64,000 nucleotides of DNA, from NCBI GenBank assembly GCA_963691655.1, contig OY829328.1, forward strand, positions 34,367,890 to 34,431,889, read 5' to 3'. Position 1 is the stretch's first letter. Every line of letters begins with the position of its first letter. The stretch is from Toxonevra muliebris (taxonomy: Eukaryota > Arthropoda > Insecta > Diptera > Pallopteridae). The translations under genes were made by a program, and so were the position numbers. The notes beneath the pieces were generated by a model. That model did not search any database and was not told the DNA's origin. It saw nothing but the letters and a program-made list of their open reading frames with translations. This document shows positions 12,801 through 24,800 of the stretch, piece after piece.

Positions 12801-15800
12801 TATGACCAACATGGGCATCATTACCGATCTGATATGGGAATGAGACTTGGCAATAGAATGTACTATACACTGAGGGAAAAAATGCTGTTATATCAAACGG
12901 AAAGGATATTAAATCAACAGATATTGCTGTTAAATAAATATATAAAGTGAGCTCTGTTATATTAACAGACAATGTGCTGTTGCTTTGAAAATCAAAACTA
13001 TAAAATAGTAACTGCCGAAATTCTTTACGACATACCCTAGTTGCCTGCTGGATAGCGCTTCCTTGAGGATGAGTTTTTCTCATTTTATTCCTCTACCTTA
13101 ACTTCTTAAGAAACTAAGGAACTTATGAGGGATGTAAAATTTCAAATCTAATATAATCTAAATCACTATATGGACGTCACAATTAATTTTTTACAAGGTG
13201 CTCCCCAAAAACTCTGGTAAAAATTTGAAATTTATTTTCACTGAACTCAATGGGCTCTTGAAAACTTGCCGATTACATTTCTTCTGCAAGATTTTCGGCG
13301 AAGATAAGTGCTATTGCTTAACAAATCCAGTTCCTATTATTTTTCTTAAAAACCCAAATGTTTTTACTACCAGATATAATATATATCAAAAAACTTTTAT
13401 CAAGAATTCCTTAGCTAATCATATTCCAAGAAATAAACCATAATTCAGTTATTTTCATTTTCAGAGTTATTTTCACATTCATTCTAATTAGAAAGAATTC
13501 AACAAAACTAAAACACATATAAAAAACTAAAACTATTGTGGCAAAACTTAAGTTTAAATGCGTAAATTGGAAATTACGAAAGAAGAGAGCCGTAGCAAAT
13601 GTCTACATGCTTCATTTTGGAATAACATTTCGTTATAATTTATTTATTTTCAAATTCGCAAGAACTTTTCTGTAAACACATACATAGGTACATAACATAC
13701 AACACAAATTCACTTTATGTGTGTGTATTTGTATGGCAATAAAAGTTGGTGGTTTTGTTATATTACAAGTGTACAAAAATAATTTTGTGTAGCACACACA
13801 CACAAAAACTAAGAAACCCTTCCAACAAAAAAGCCAAAGCCAGAAAAAAGGAAAAACAAACCTTACCAAAAAATGTGCGTACAAAAGTGTAATTTATGAG
13901 TTTATGTATACATACAATACTTTTACATGAAACCACTATGTTGTTGAACAATCTAAGTAACACCAATGTATAACCAAAAATATAATAAAAAAATAAAAAA
14001 CAAACAAGTAAGTAATGGAAAAGTTTTTATAAAACCTTAAAAAATTTACAAAACTTTAATATAAAATAATAAAAAACTAAATAAATTTTTATTTATACAC
14101 TTCATTATGTAAACGTAAATGGCAATATATTTTCATTTACATATGTAAATGTATAAAAATGAAAAAAATAAACCAAGTCAAGTTAATATGCTGGAAAATG
14201 TTATGCATACATAAATATATTAATGTAAGTATTCTCATATTTACATAACATTTTTCCCTTTGATTTGAGGTATGTAAGTACAGTTAGTATTTTTTTTACT
14301 CATTTTCATTCCAATAAATTCATAATTATACTAATTTATTATACAAATTACAAGCTCTGGGAATACTAACCATTAATGTTCAAAATCGTACGCTTGGTGC
14401 TTAGTCGCTATGTATGTATGTGCGCTTAAATAAATCATTGAACTACTGGCAGAAATTGAATTCTTTTTAAACTTTCTATATTAAAAATATGTAATTTGGC
14501 ATGCGCTTGTATGCCCTGTGTGCGCAACACGAGGCGTATGAGTAATTTTAAATATATAGTGTCGGACAAAACTAAGGCACGAATTTTACCTTGTTTGCAT
14601 TTTGCACAGTAATATTGTAAAACATGCTGGGACTGAATTTTTTTTATGAATATAGAAAGAATATAACCTCATTATATTAAAACACAGAAAATTCAATATT
14701 ATTTTTCAAATAAAATAAAAATATTAACAAAATAAAAGTAAAAAGTAACAAAATGCATATAGGTTAGGTTAGGTTGGAGTGGCTGTCGAGAGACACACTT
14801 AGGCCTGAACGACCCATTGTGATACCACATAGTTGGACCTACAGTTTAACGCCGATTCCGAACGGCGGTGTGGCAATTTTTTATCGGCTTGGTGGTTTTG
14901 CCATTACCAACCAATGTGTATACTTGTACACTATTTTATAATTCTCATACACTTCATATTGATAGTGAATATAAGAAAGTAATGAAAATTAACCACCAGA
15001 CGAAGACGGGAATCGAACCCGAACCTCCCAGATTAAAGTCTAGTGCACTATCCACTAGGCTATCGAGGTCGTCTGCATATATATAAATGCATATAACTGG
15101 CGCGACAAAACTAAAGCACTTATGGAATATATTAATGGAAAAGTTGGATTTCTCCACTATTTTGTAGAGTATCCATTGTTTTTCAGAGCTGGTGCACATA
15201 TTCGTGGCACGAACTCAACAAAATTTCTCAAAACATCTGCAGAAATGTTCTTCCATCGAATTTCCTATAGGTAGAAAATGGCATCCTTATTTTTACCGTT
15301 TCCGTGCTGAATTTTCCGATCTACAATTTCTTATGGATTTTTTGAGATTGAGGTTTGGTGAATGGGTAGACCTCTATAAAATACCGATGTTATTGAAAAC
15401 AAACCACTCTTTTACACATCGTGCTGGTATGACGGTCCATTAAACCTCTTATTTTCTGAATTGAACCGATTCCATGGCCGAAAAAAATTACCAGAGCATT
15501 ACATTGCCTCCTCCATATTATATAGTGCTTTTCAAATAACGCGAATTTTATCGTTGCCCTGCATACTAGCTTAATCCTTAGCAACCTTTCGTGTTAAATA
15601 TCGATTCATCAGTAAAAAGCATGGTCTTTCATTTGGCAGTAGCTCAGCTAAAGTGCGCAGTTACAAATTCGAGCCCTACCTGTCGATTCTTTCGAGAAAT
15701 AAATGGCTTTTTCATGCTTTGCTATGTTGCTAAGCCACCCTCCACCTCCAAATTACAACAACTAAAACTTTTGCAAGAGATATATCTATATGAGTGTGCT

Positions 15801-18800
15801 AGTCTTCGATCAAATTAGAATCATTACACTAATCATATCATTTATATGAGTAGTTCCACTTCCACGTGTTTAATGGTGTCAACATTCTTCTCAGTTATTG
15901 CTATCAACATCCCATCTTAACATACAAACCTTAATTATCTTTCTTACTATGGCTCTCTAATATTTATCAACATACATCCTTTACAACTAAATTTTTATTG
16001 CTTACCTTACTATGGTTCCCCTTAACGCTGCCTTAATTTGCTATCGCTGCCTTAATTTGCTATTTTACATGGGAAGCAAAAAACATTTTTGTATTTGGAG
16101 TACTGTTTCAAGAATTTGTAATTTAAACTAAAAGAAAAGATTGCAAGTTTTCAGTGTAGGTTTCTAAAATTTTCGGTACAGGGCACACTTTACCATAATC
16201 CATCAAAAACTCTGTACTGAAAAATTGCTGATAGGGCCTTACCAAAATACGGCAGAGATATATACCTTTTGAAGCTTTTCCTTTGTATGCCAAAAAACTT
16301 CCACATTCTGCCCAACAACTACTACTAACCATCCGCCTTCACACACAAACTGCCAATGTGTTCTTTGCAATGGTTTCTCAGGTATACAGTTTCAAACATT
16401 TTCTTTGCATGGGAGGTGTCACGCATATTTTATTTATTCCATTCATTTTTTTCTAGCATTCAAAGCAATCAAAGCAAATCAAAGCTCTCTAACCACAAAT
16501 AATTTAGGAAATATACCTTATAAAACCGAGGTGGAACAGTCACTAATTCAAGTGTACCCATACTTTACCCACCAAATTCCATTGGCAAATCATAATATCA
16601 TTCTAAATCTTAGTACTGCACTACAAATTTTAAGATATACAATAACGAAAATTCAGGCTATATGGAAAGTTCCTCGCCATCTTCTTCAATCCTAACCACT
16701 TTTTTTTTTTGTTTTTTTTTTTTTGTGGCGTGGTTTTGTCAACCAACGTGGGTAAATGGTTCTGGAAATATATATAAAAGCATTAGAGTTGAACGGAAAA
16801 GGCCACGCCATATTTTTACACGGAATGCCAAAATAACGTTTTTTAGAGATAATCATGAATAATAATGAATACTGAGATATTCCATAGCTAAAACTCAGAT
16901 TATATAGGAGATGCAATGTCCCCTTTTTTCAATTTCACAGAATATAAGAAAAAAACAATTGATTTACTTTTAGTAGGATTGGAACTCAATACATCCTCTC
17001 TAATTCCTTTTACTTTCTTTACCCTTTACACTACATAAAAGCATGATCAAATAAGTTATATATAGTTACATTCATTCAAATGAATAAGCATATAAAACGA
17101 AAGCTCGCATTCTATTGTTCTGTGTTTGTGTGGTGGAAATCACAGGGAGCGAGATAGAGATAGAGAAATGAAAAGAAATGAAATAAAAATCATTGTTATA
17201 GTTCTAGGAAAAACATAAATATTTACAATAACAAATGTAAAGTGAACAAATTTTTAATATAAAAATGCATTTTACAGCTAAACTATTAACTTTAGATATG
17301 TGCCACCACTGACTTTATTTTAGCAAACAATAAGATCTATAATCTTTCTATACATAACTTTTATATTCCTCTTATAGTTTAAGCAGCATTTTGCATTAAG
17401 TAGCTAAATTTTTTAAATAAATTGACTTTGGTCCAAATATCGATCTATATTAAAGAAACTATTTGAAATTAACTTAAAATAAATATCAACTTAACTCGAC
17501 AAATGTCGAAAGCAATTACATACGAATTTTCATGACAATCCGTTGCGAAATATACAAACCTATTAGGACTAAACATTTAACAGCCTCCATTTTATATATA
17601 TAGATTTAAAAAATAAGAAGAGCGAAAACGGCTTATAGGTCGGGAATTAACGCAATAGCGAATACAAAATATTTTGACAATGCTAGAATATTTTCTCTAA
17701 ATGGTGCAGAATATTTATTTCGAGCCATTTTGGGAAGCGAAATTTTGAAATGCGAACGGTGATGGTAAATGATAACCAACAACTTATATACGCTTCCAAT
17801 TTTTATTAAAACCTATTTTTTTCTTTCCTAAATAATGGGTTTCTAGTTTAAATATGGTTGTTGTTGTTAATTTTAACAATTGATTGTAACAGTAAGCGAA
17901 AAAGTGTATGTGCTTTAGTTTTATCGCGGCAGGTTTAGTAAACAATTTTTAACGTTATTTTGTTTCAACAAGTTCATATTCATACTAAATTTATAAAACA
18001 AAAAAAAATATGGACATACTTGAATATTTTCAAATTTTATTGAACTAAATGTTGGCAAGGAAGAGTTCGTGTTTTAGTTTTGTCCTGCACTGTATGCATA
18101 TTTTTTTTCACAGTTAACACATTCACTCCTATTCTGATTGTCGTAATGATAGTTGTTCGACGAAATCAAAAAAAGTGGCATTGCCATTGTTGTTGGAGGT
18201 AAATATCGAAGAAATCTATTACAAATAGGCATTCTCATTGGCGTTTCAACACAAACAATGACTTAAATTGCGACAATTTCTGTCGTTCAAATTTTTCGTT
18301 GCGACTAGTAAGATAATACGTTTTTTCTGCAATTTTTTAAAGTTTATGCACACAATTCTTTTCAAAATGGTAAGATAACATAATTGTGTTTCTGTTTTTA
18401 TATTTTAACACATTCCATTGATGACTTTCAGTTAAAAGTTACAAACCAAATCCAGTTCGCATTGTTGGTACAGGAAGCGGAGAAACGGTCGCAATGAGCG
18501 CGAGGGTCTTATAAGGGCACAGCCAAGTTAGAAGCGAAAAAGGAATGAGCCACTATTGCAGGGAAATGCAATTAATTTTATTTTAAACACAACGCGATTT
18601 GCATCACTTACTTAATATTAGACAATCCCAATGGATTTGCCCTTTGGCGAAGCATTTGAAGTTCCCTTAATAGTTTCAGCACTTCCTCATCTCACTGTGT
18701 ATCCTCGTCTGAGCTGAAATACAATTCCACAGTACCCATTTTACTTTGAAATCTATTTTTTTTTTAAATTCAATTCAAATTAATAATTCTTTCAATCTGC

Positions 18801-21800
18801 TACAATCGTAATAGAACAGTCGAAATGTTTGGAGAAATGCCACATTAAAAATGACACGACTCAAGGTCAAATGAGATGATCATTCCCTTCAAATGTTGCT
18901 CATCGTCGAAAAACTATCTACCGAAGAAACTAAAGGAGTCGTGATTCGAAATGTGATATCTTGCTGGCACGAACAGATATATTTATAAATTTGATCTCTG
19001 GAAAGGCACGCATATTGACAAGGGGCAGATTATAGGCAGGTGAGATCCACGTGAAACTTTTTCCATTTCTTAATACTTCATTTTATTTACTGAAACTATC
19101 TGAAATGAGATCCAGTGTCATATGACATAGATTGATTAGTCCGAGAACGAACCCGTTGAAAAACAAAACATTTTCAATCACACGTCTTTATCGTTACAAA
19201 TTCAAACAACAAATGGTATTATCGAATTTTTTATTTTTTCTACAGTTTTTCTTTACGCTTTAGAACAACTGTGATAGCAATTACGTGTTCTGATAACTTT
19301 TTTCTCTGCATTAAAATATACTTTTTTCTTTGTTGTGCGTAATCGTACCATTAGGACTTAATGAGTTAAACGGGTCGTAATGCGGCTAGTTTAATCTTAT
19401 AGTTAGATTCGACAAAGTTTAAAATTTTAAAGTTCCCTGATGTTACAAAAACACAAGTAAAATAATTCCAAAGTATGCATAAATCCGTTCAACTTTAAAA
19501 GTGCAATTGCAGTGCACAGTTACAAGATTGAAATTTAATTTAAAAATAATCAACTTAAAATCAATATTCGCTGATAAAACAATTCGATTATATGTAGTTT
19601 ATTATTTTAATTAACATTTTTAAATGCATATTTTTTCCTTCAATTTCCAACGCAAAAGCAAATTATTGCAGTAAAGAAATAATTAAATTTTTCTTCCGTT
19701 GCTTGTTTTTACCTTGGCATACATTTTGCTATTACTGTCACTATGTAGCACATTTAAAACCTTGATGATTGCATGCCTTTAGTATGTATGTAGTAACCAC
19801 ATTTGCTGTTTACTCTGATTTCTAACGGACATGAGCATAATTTTGCTTTTAGTAGCTAGCCAGCCACATTCTTTTCTTCATTATTATCATCAACATTTTT
19901 ACTATGAAAGTTTTAATTAGCTTAACACATTAAGTGCAGGAAATTGTTGCAACATCAACAGCAGCAACAATATAATATTAATTATTTTGCAGCTATTGCA
20001 AGTTTTTACCTTGGCATACTTTTGCTACTACTATCACTAACTCATTTAGAACTCTAATATATGGCTCCTGCAAGTAAAGATGCATTTCATATTTGCTTTG
20101 ATATCGAACGGATGTGGCCATACTCATATTTCAATTAATCAGTTACATTCTTTGCTTTATCGACATTTTTAACTCTTTGAAACTTTTAGTGTGCAGGAAA
20201 TTGTTGCAACACAACCGGCAGCAGTAACATAACTCATTATTTCCTATAAGTAAGTTTTCACCTTCTAATACTTTGACAGCTATATTCTTTGTTTCGTTGT
20301 CATCATCACACAATTTTTATTGACAACTTTAGCTATTTTAGTTTTTAAATACGCAGCAACATTTTAACTTTTTAGCACTTTTGTTTATGTTTGTGTTTAT
20401 TTATGCTAATCAAAGTAAAGCTCTTAGCAAACTTTTACACATATTAATTTCATAATCAGTTACAGCAAAAAGCAAAGAAAAATTCTGCCTCCAGTTATTT
20501 ACTCACAGTTTTCCGGTTATTTTTATTTATTTTTTTCGTTTTGTTTTCTCTTCCGTTTTCTTATTCTGTTTTATTCTGCTGCTTTTCCATAATATTTTCT
20601 ATATCTACACAATTTTATTCCAGTTGGGGTTTATTTCGTTTTTATATCTATGCTATTGTATCCAGACAACAAAATGAAGAAACAAATTTTTTAAATTCAT
20701 AATCACCCTTAAGCTTTATGAGTTTTAAGCGTGTATAAAGTGCACAGCAACAGCTGTAAATTTATACATATATAGTACGTTTTGAAGCGTCTGTGTGTAT
20801 GCTTGAAAATTTTATAGCCTTGGTACATATCATTTTCATGGTTTGTTAGTATTACATTTTCTCTGGTGGCTTAAAAATTAGCTAGCTTTATTTGTTGGAG
20901 AAAGATTGCTATATTTTGTTAGCCATATTGCCATATACAAGCACGTTTTCTATGCTTTTTCAGATGCTAATTAAATTGCAATTTTATAAATTTCTAATTT
21001 TTTAATTGCCATATTTTTAGTTTTACTTTCAATTCTAATATAAAGTATACATTTATTTTCATCTCAAACTCAATTTGTGTGCTGAAATAAAGTGTAATTA
21101 ATGCTTTGATAAATTAAATTAGAAAAAATTATATATTTGAAAGGAATCACAACTACATAGTTATATGTTATATATATAAGTATCTTGTGTAAATTGTACT
21201 TATGATAATTTTAAATTATTAGAGTACTATAGAACTCATTATATAAAACAAGCTTTCCCAGCGGTGTAAGACCATCCAAAATTGGACTAACAGAACTCTT
21301 GTTATAGCAAATTTTTGGACTAAACTCAACTTTAACAAAATATGTATACAAAAGTATGAAATAAATAAAAAAAAAATTGCGAAACTTAAACCATAAGCAA
21401 CCTGACTGAAAATTACTAAGCTCACTTTTTACAACCTCTAGGAAAGTAAATGAAGTAAATTCTTTGTCGAAATACAGAAATTATTTGTAAAAATTAGTTG
21501 AATTAGCTAAAAATCATAAAAATTGGTCAAAGGCCGAGTTTAAGATATAGCTAGGGTAGCCAGATGTACTGATTTGATCAGTACATGTCCCGATTTTTTT
21601 TTTTTAATTATTGATTTTGTACTAGTTTTTTAAAATTCTTAACCTTAATAGACTTAAAATCATTTTTGCAGACAATCTCACCCTGTTTGTTTCTTTTTCT
21701 GATTGCTCACAAAATAAAATGCAAACGCGTTGTTGCTATCGAGAAGAGAAAAGCAGTGTTTGCTTGAAGAAAAGTCGATTAACGTAAGTTTTTAAATAAG

Positions 21801-24800
21801 TGAAAGGAATTTGTTATTAATTGAATTTGATTATTGTTCTCAGCTCTCACAATTCTCTAAATATGGAAACTGATACGTAATTAACATTGTCTTCAGACGA
21901 AGAAAAAATGTAAAATGAACACACAAAATCGGAGAAAAAGTGTCAGGACGTTTATATCACTATATTACATTGAAATTACTAGGTAATAATAAAAGCATAA
22001 AAACTGTACTGACTTGTACTAATTTTCACTGCTTTCCAACGTCTAATGTACTGATTTCGCGGCTCAAAAATCTGGCTACCCTAGATATTGCAGATAGCGA
22101 TTGTTATTTTGGATTATGTTGCTCTCGTTGCATGGCTGCGTACAATGCCAAATTGATCAATACCCATTTTCTATTCAATGATGCCGCGTCCATCTTAGCA
22201 TTACTCTTTGGTGGATCACACAAACCAATGTTTTTCGACTATTCGGCTATTACCGAGAAAATCTGACCCTAGGGTAGTGCTCTTTCGAAATTTTCCTTTC
22301 AAATGTGTGAAAATAAAGAACTAACAAAGTTACAACCAATTAACTCTTTGTTTGGCGCATGGGTTCAACCAGACCATTTTCGAGGTCAATTGGAATTTTA
22401 ATATATTTCTGCTTGAGGTAACGGTTTAAAATTTTTATATGAGAACAACACTCAAAAGTGGCCTATGTTTGCTCCAAATGCATTTGATAAACCATTAAGA
22501 CAAAACATATTATACCTCAAAATAAAACGTAAAAATTAATGAGACAAAAAAGCATTTTACCTGTATTTTATTTTTCCCTAAGTACGTAATTGTATATATG
22601 CGAAAGGCACTGGGGCAATGAAAAAACCAAAAACATTTACTTGCGTGTTCAAAAACACAAAATTCTCATACATTTATATGAAAATACATAGGGGTCTGGC
22701 CAGACCACATGTGGCAAACCAAATGTTATCGAAGCATGTACCAAACAGAGGGTAAAATAAAACTGTTTTCGGCAATAGATTCTTCTTAAACCACAACAAA
22801 TCAAAAAATTTCTTTTACAATTTCAAAAACTGAAAATATAGCGTCCACTAACCCCGAAGTTTGAAGTTCATACCTCATTCACTTCAAAATTCAATATGGC
22901 GTCATTAGAAATTTGAGTGCTCATATCCTTATATGAGGTGGGCTGGGGTTCATTGCAAAGAGTATACTTTTTTCTATAAAAATCATCCAAAACCTCCAAA
23001 TAACCTTTTGCTACATAAACTCTCTTTTCTTAGTCCAAGTCACATATACTGCCCCTTTTCTTCAATTTCTCACAAGAATTGATTTCTGCCATTTTTTTTT
23101 TATTTTTTGTGAAGCTAACGGCATACTTGTGCGCTTCGTTAAAAACTCTGGTTAACAGAAGTCGATATTGTTATACAAGATTACATTAGCGCCATTGATA
23201 TATTATATAAAGAATTAATGCGTTTAATTTGATTTTGTTCATAATATTACAACTGTTTTGCAAAGACCACCATAAGTTCCGGTTTGGAAAATTGACAATT
23301 TACATATCGGACTGGACTTAACCAACGCACTCAGTCAATGTGGACTACTATGCTATTCCCAAGGATAGAACTAGTAGAAAAGAGTAGAGAGGCAGGAAAG
23401 TTATGTAGGGATTAATAGGAAGAAGAAAGGTCTAGGGTATCTCAACCTCGAACTTCTTTGTTTTACTGGTGAACCTTAGAAGCTCAGGAAGAGGGAGAGT
23501 ATGGACATTATTCATATTCAAGACATCACTACACAACAACCTTAATCTGATTCTCGCGAACGCCGGACAGCTACAAAGATTATGCTCCGTAGTATCATCG
23601 TCCTCAAGACAGGATATGACGCCAATGTTAGTAGTATGCTGACCACATGTGTTGTGCCCTGTGATGACACCCACCAATAATCTCAAGTCCTATCTTCTCA
23701 GTTTGAGAAGAAATCCCGCTGATTTCCTGTTAAGTTGTCTCACGAAGCACTTTGCGGTTTTGCAGGAGTCAAGCTTGGACCATATTTCTCTATGCATCGT
23801 CAACTTAGTAATGAAATGTATAAGAAAAACTATAGCTTTGAGATAATAATTTAAAAAGTTTTTTTTCCTATCTATTTTTGGTAAAACATTTTTGTTTTTA
23901 CCTAAAATAACTGTCACAATCAAATATTTTTAACAAACGGGAAAAAGTCGTAGATAGAATCGACTAAGAGGACGATGCTATAGTTGAAAAATTATGTATA
24001 AATATTATACACCATTTCATTACTAATATAACCTTTTAACTTAATTTATAATTTTTTTCTTTTTAAATATAACAAGAATTCTTATATTTTTATTTTATGG
24101 AAGTTACAAAGACAGGAAATAAATATTTTCGATACTTTCGCGTATACCGCTACTAGAGCGCAGCTATTTATAAAAAGCAAAAAATTGAAATTTAAAAATT
24201 TATTGATTTAATAAAATACTTTAAAAAGAAATATTCAAAAAATGTACACGTCTGACTTTATGACTTTTCAAAAACCATCAAACGCGTATTTGTACATGGT
24301 TGCGTACAATCCTACACATATGTACATTAAACATATCCCAGTTGAACATTGGATGATGGTAAAAGTAATCATTGAGCGCTCCAAAGCGAGCAATCGACTG
24401 CTCCCTATTGCTCCAGAGCTCTTGTATTTTGTAGCCCTTTCGAACTCTGCATGTCCTAGGGCATGGAGTACTCGTTTTAGCCTCCAAAAGAAGTAATAAA
24501 GGGGGAAACGATTACGAGCATGAGTTCACTTGACTCTCATAGAAAAACAAAAGTCCAAAATAGTTGCTGCCAAATATATGACGCCATAAACTAGTTATCT
24601 AAAACGCTATGAAATTGTAATGAAATTAGGTTGCGTGGTATAAAGTCATACGATCGAAAAATCGAACGGTTTTTTTTAAATATTTTCATTTTTTCTTTAT
24701 TTTTGTAAAAAATGTTCGCTTAAGGCGCTTGTTTTAATGTTACATTTCAATTAAACTGAATCAATAACTTTACTTATTTTTGTAAAAATATTTCGCTTGA

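Larger units (their letters stand above)
14557..18092 (-). mobile_element. Tc1-like element with IR/DR ends, transposase degenerate
   Basis: The ends carry paired binding-site-like repeats. Outer left 14564-14580 is GGACAAAACTAAGGCAC; inner left 15102-15119 is GCGACAAAACTAAAGCAC. Inverted copies lie on the right: inner 17910-17927 and outer 18069-18085. TA flanks both ends. Without the nested SINE the left pair is about 200 bp apart and the right pair about 160 bp, the IR/DR layout known from some Tc1-like families. The transposase remnant is on the minus strand, about 15140-15800, with GGNVMLW (expected GGxVMVWGCFS), [17 protein letters not shown] and SPNLNL (expected SPDLNP). The QDNDPKH catalytic block between MDRH and VKEWF is missing and stops interrupt the frame. 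The length of about 3.5 kb includes other inserted repeats. Confidence 0.82.

Noticed and set aside
12559..13083. 174-codon open frame on the minus strand, one of the longest in the window
   Set aside because: No recognisable domain, low-complexity Phe/Tyr/Ser-rich composition, no splice or start context, and another open frame on the opposite strand. It looks like a chance ORF in AT-rich DNA.
14761..14777. TTAGG telomere-type repeat
   Set aside because: Only about three units, located at the tail of a SINE bounded by target duplications; flies of this group do not use TTAGG telomeres.
14990..15080. Functional tRNA-Lys gene
   Set aside because: Anticodon loop is a base short, acceptor stem mismatched, and the sequence is the head of a duplicated SINE.
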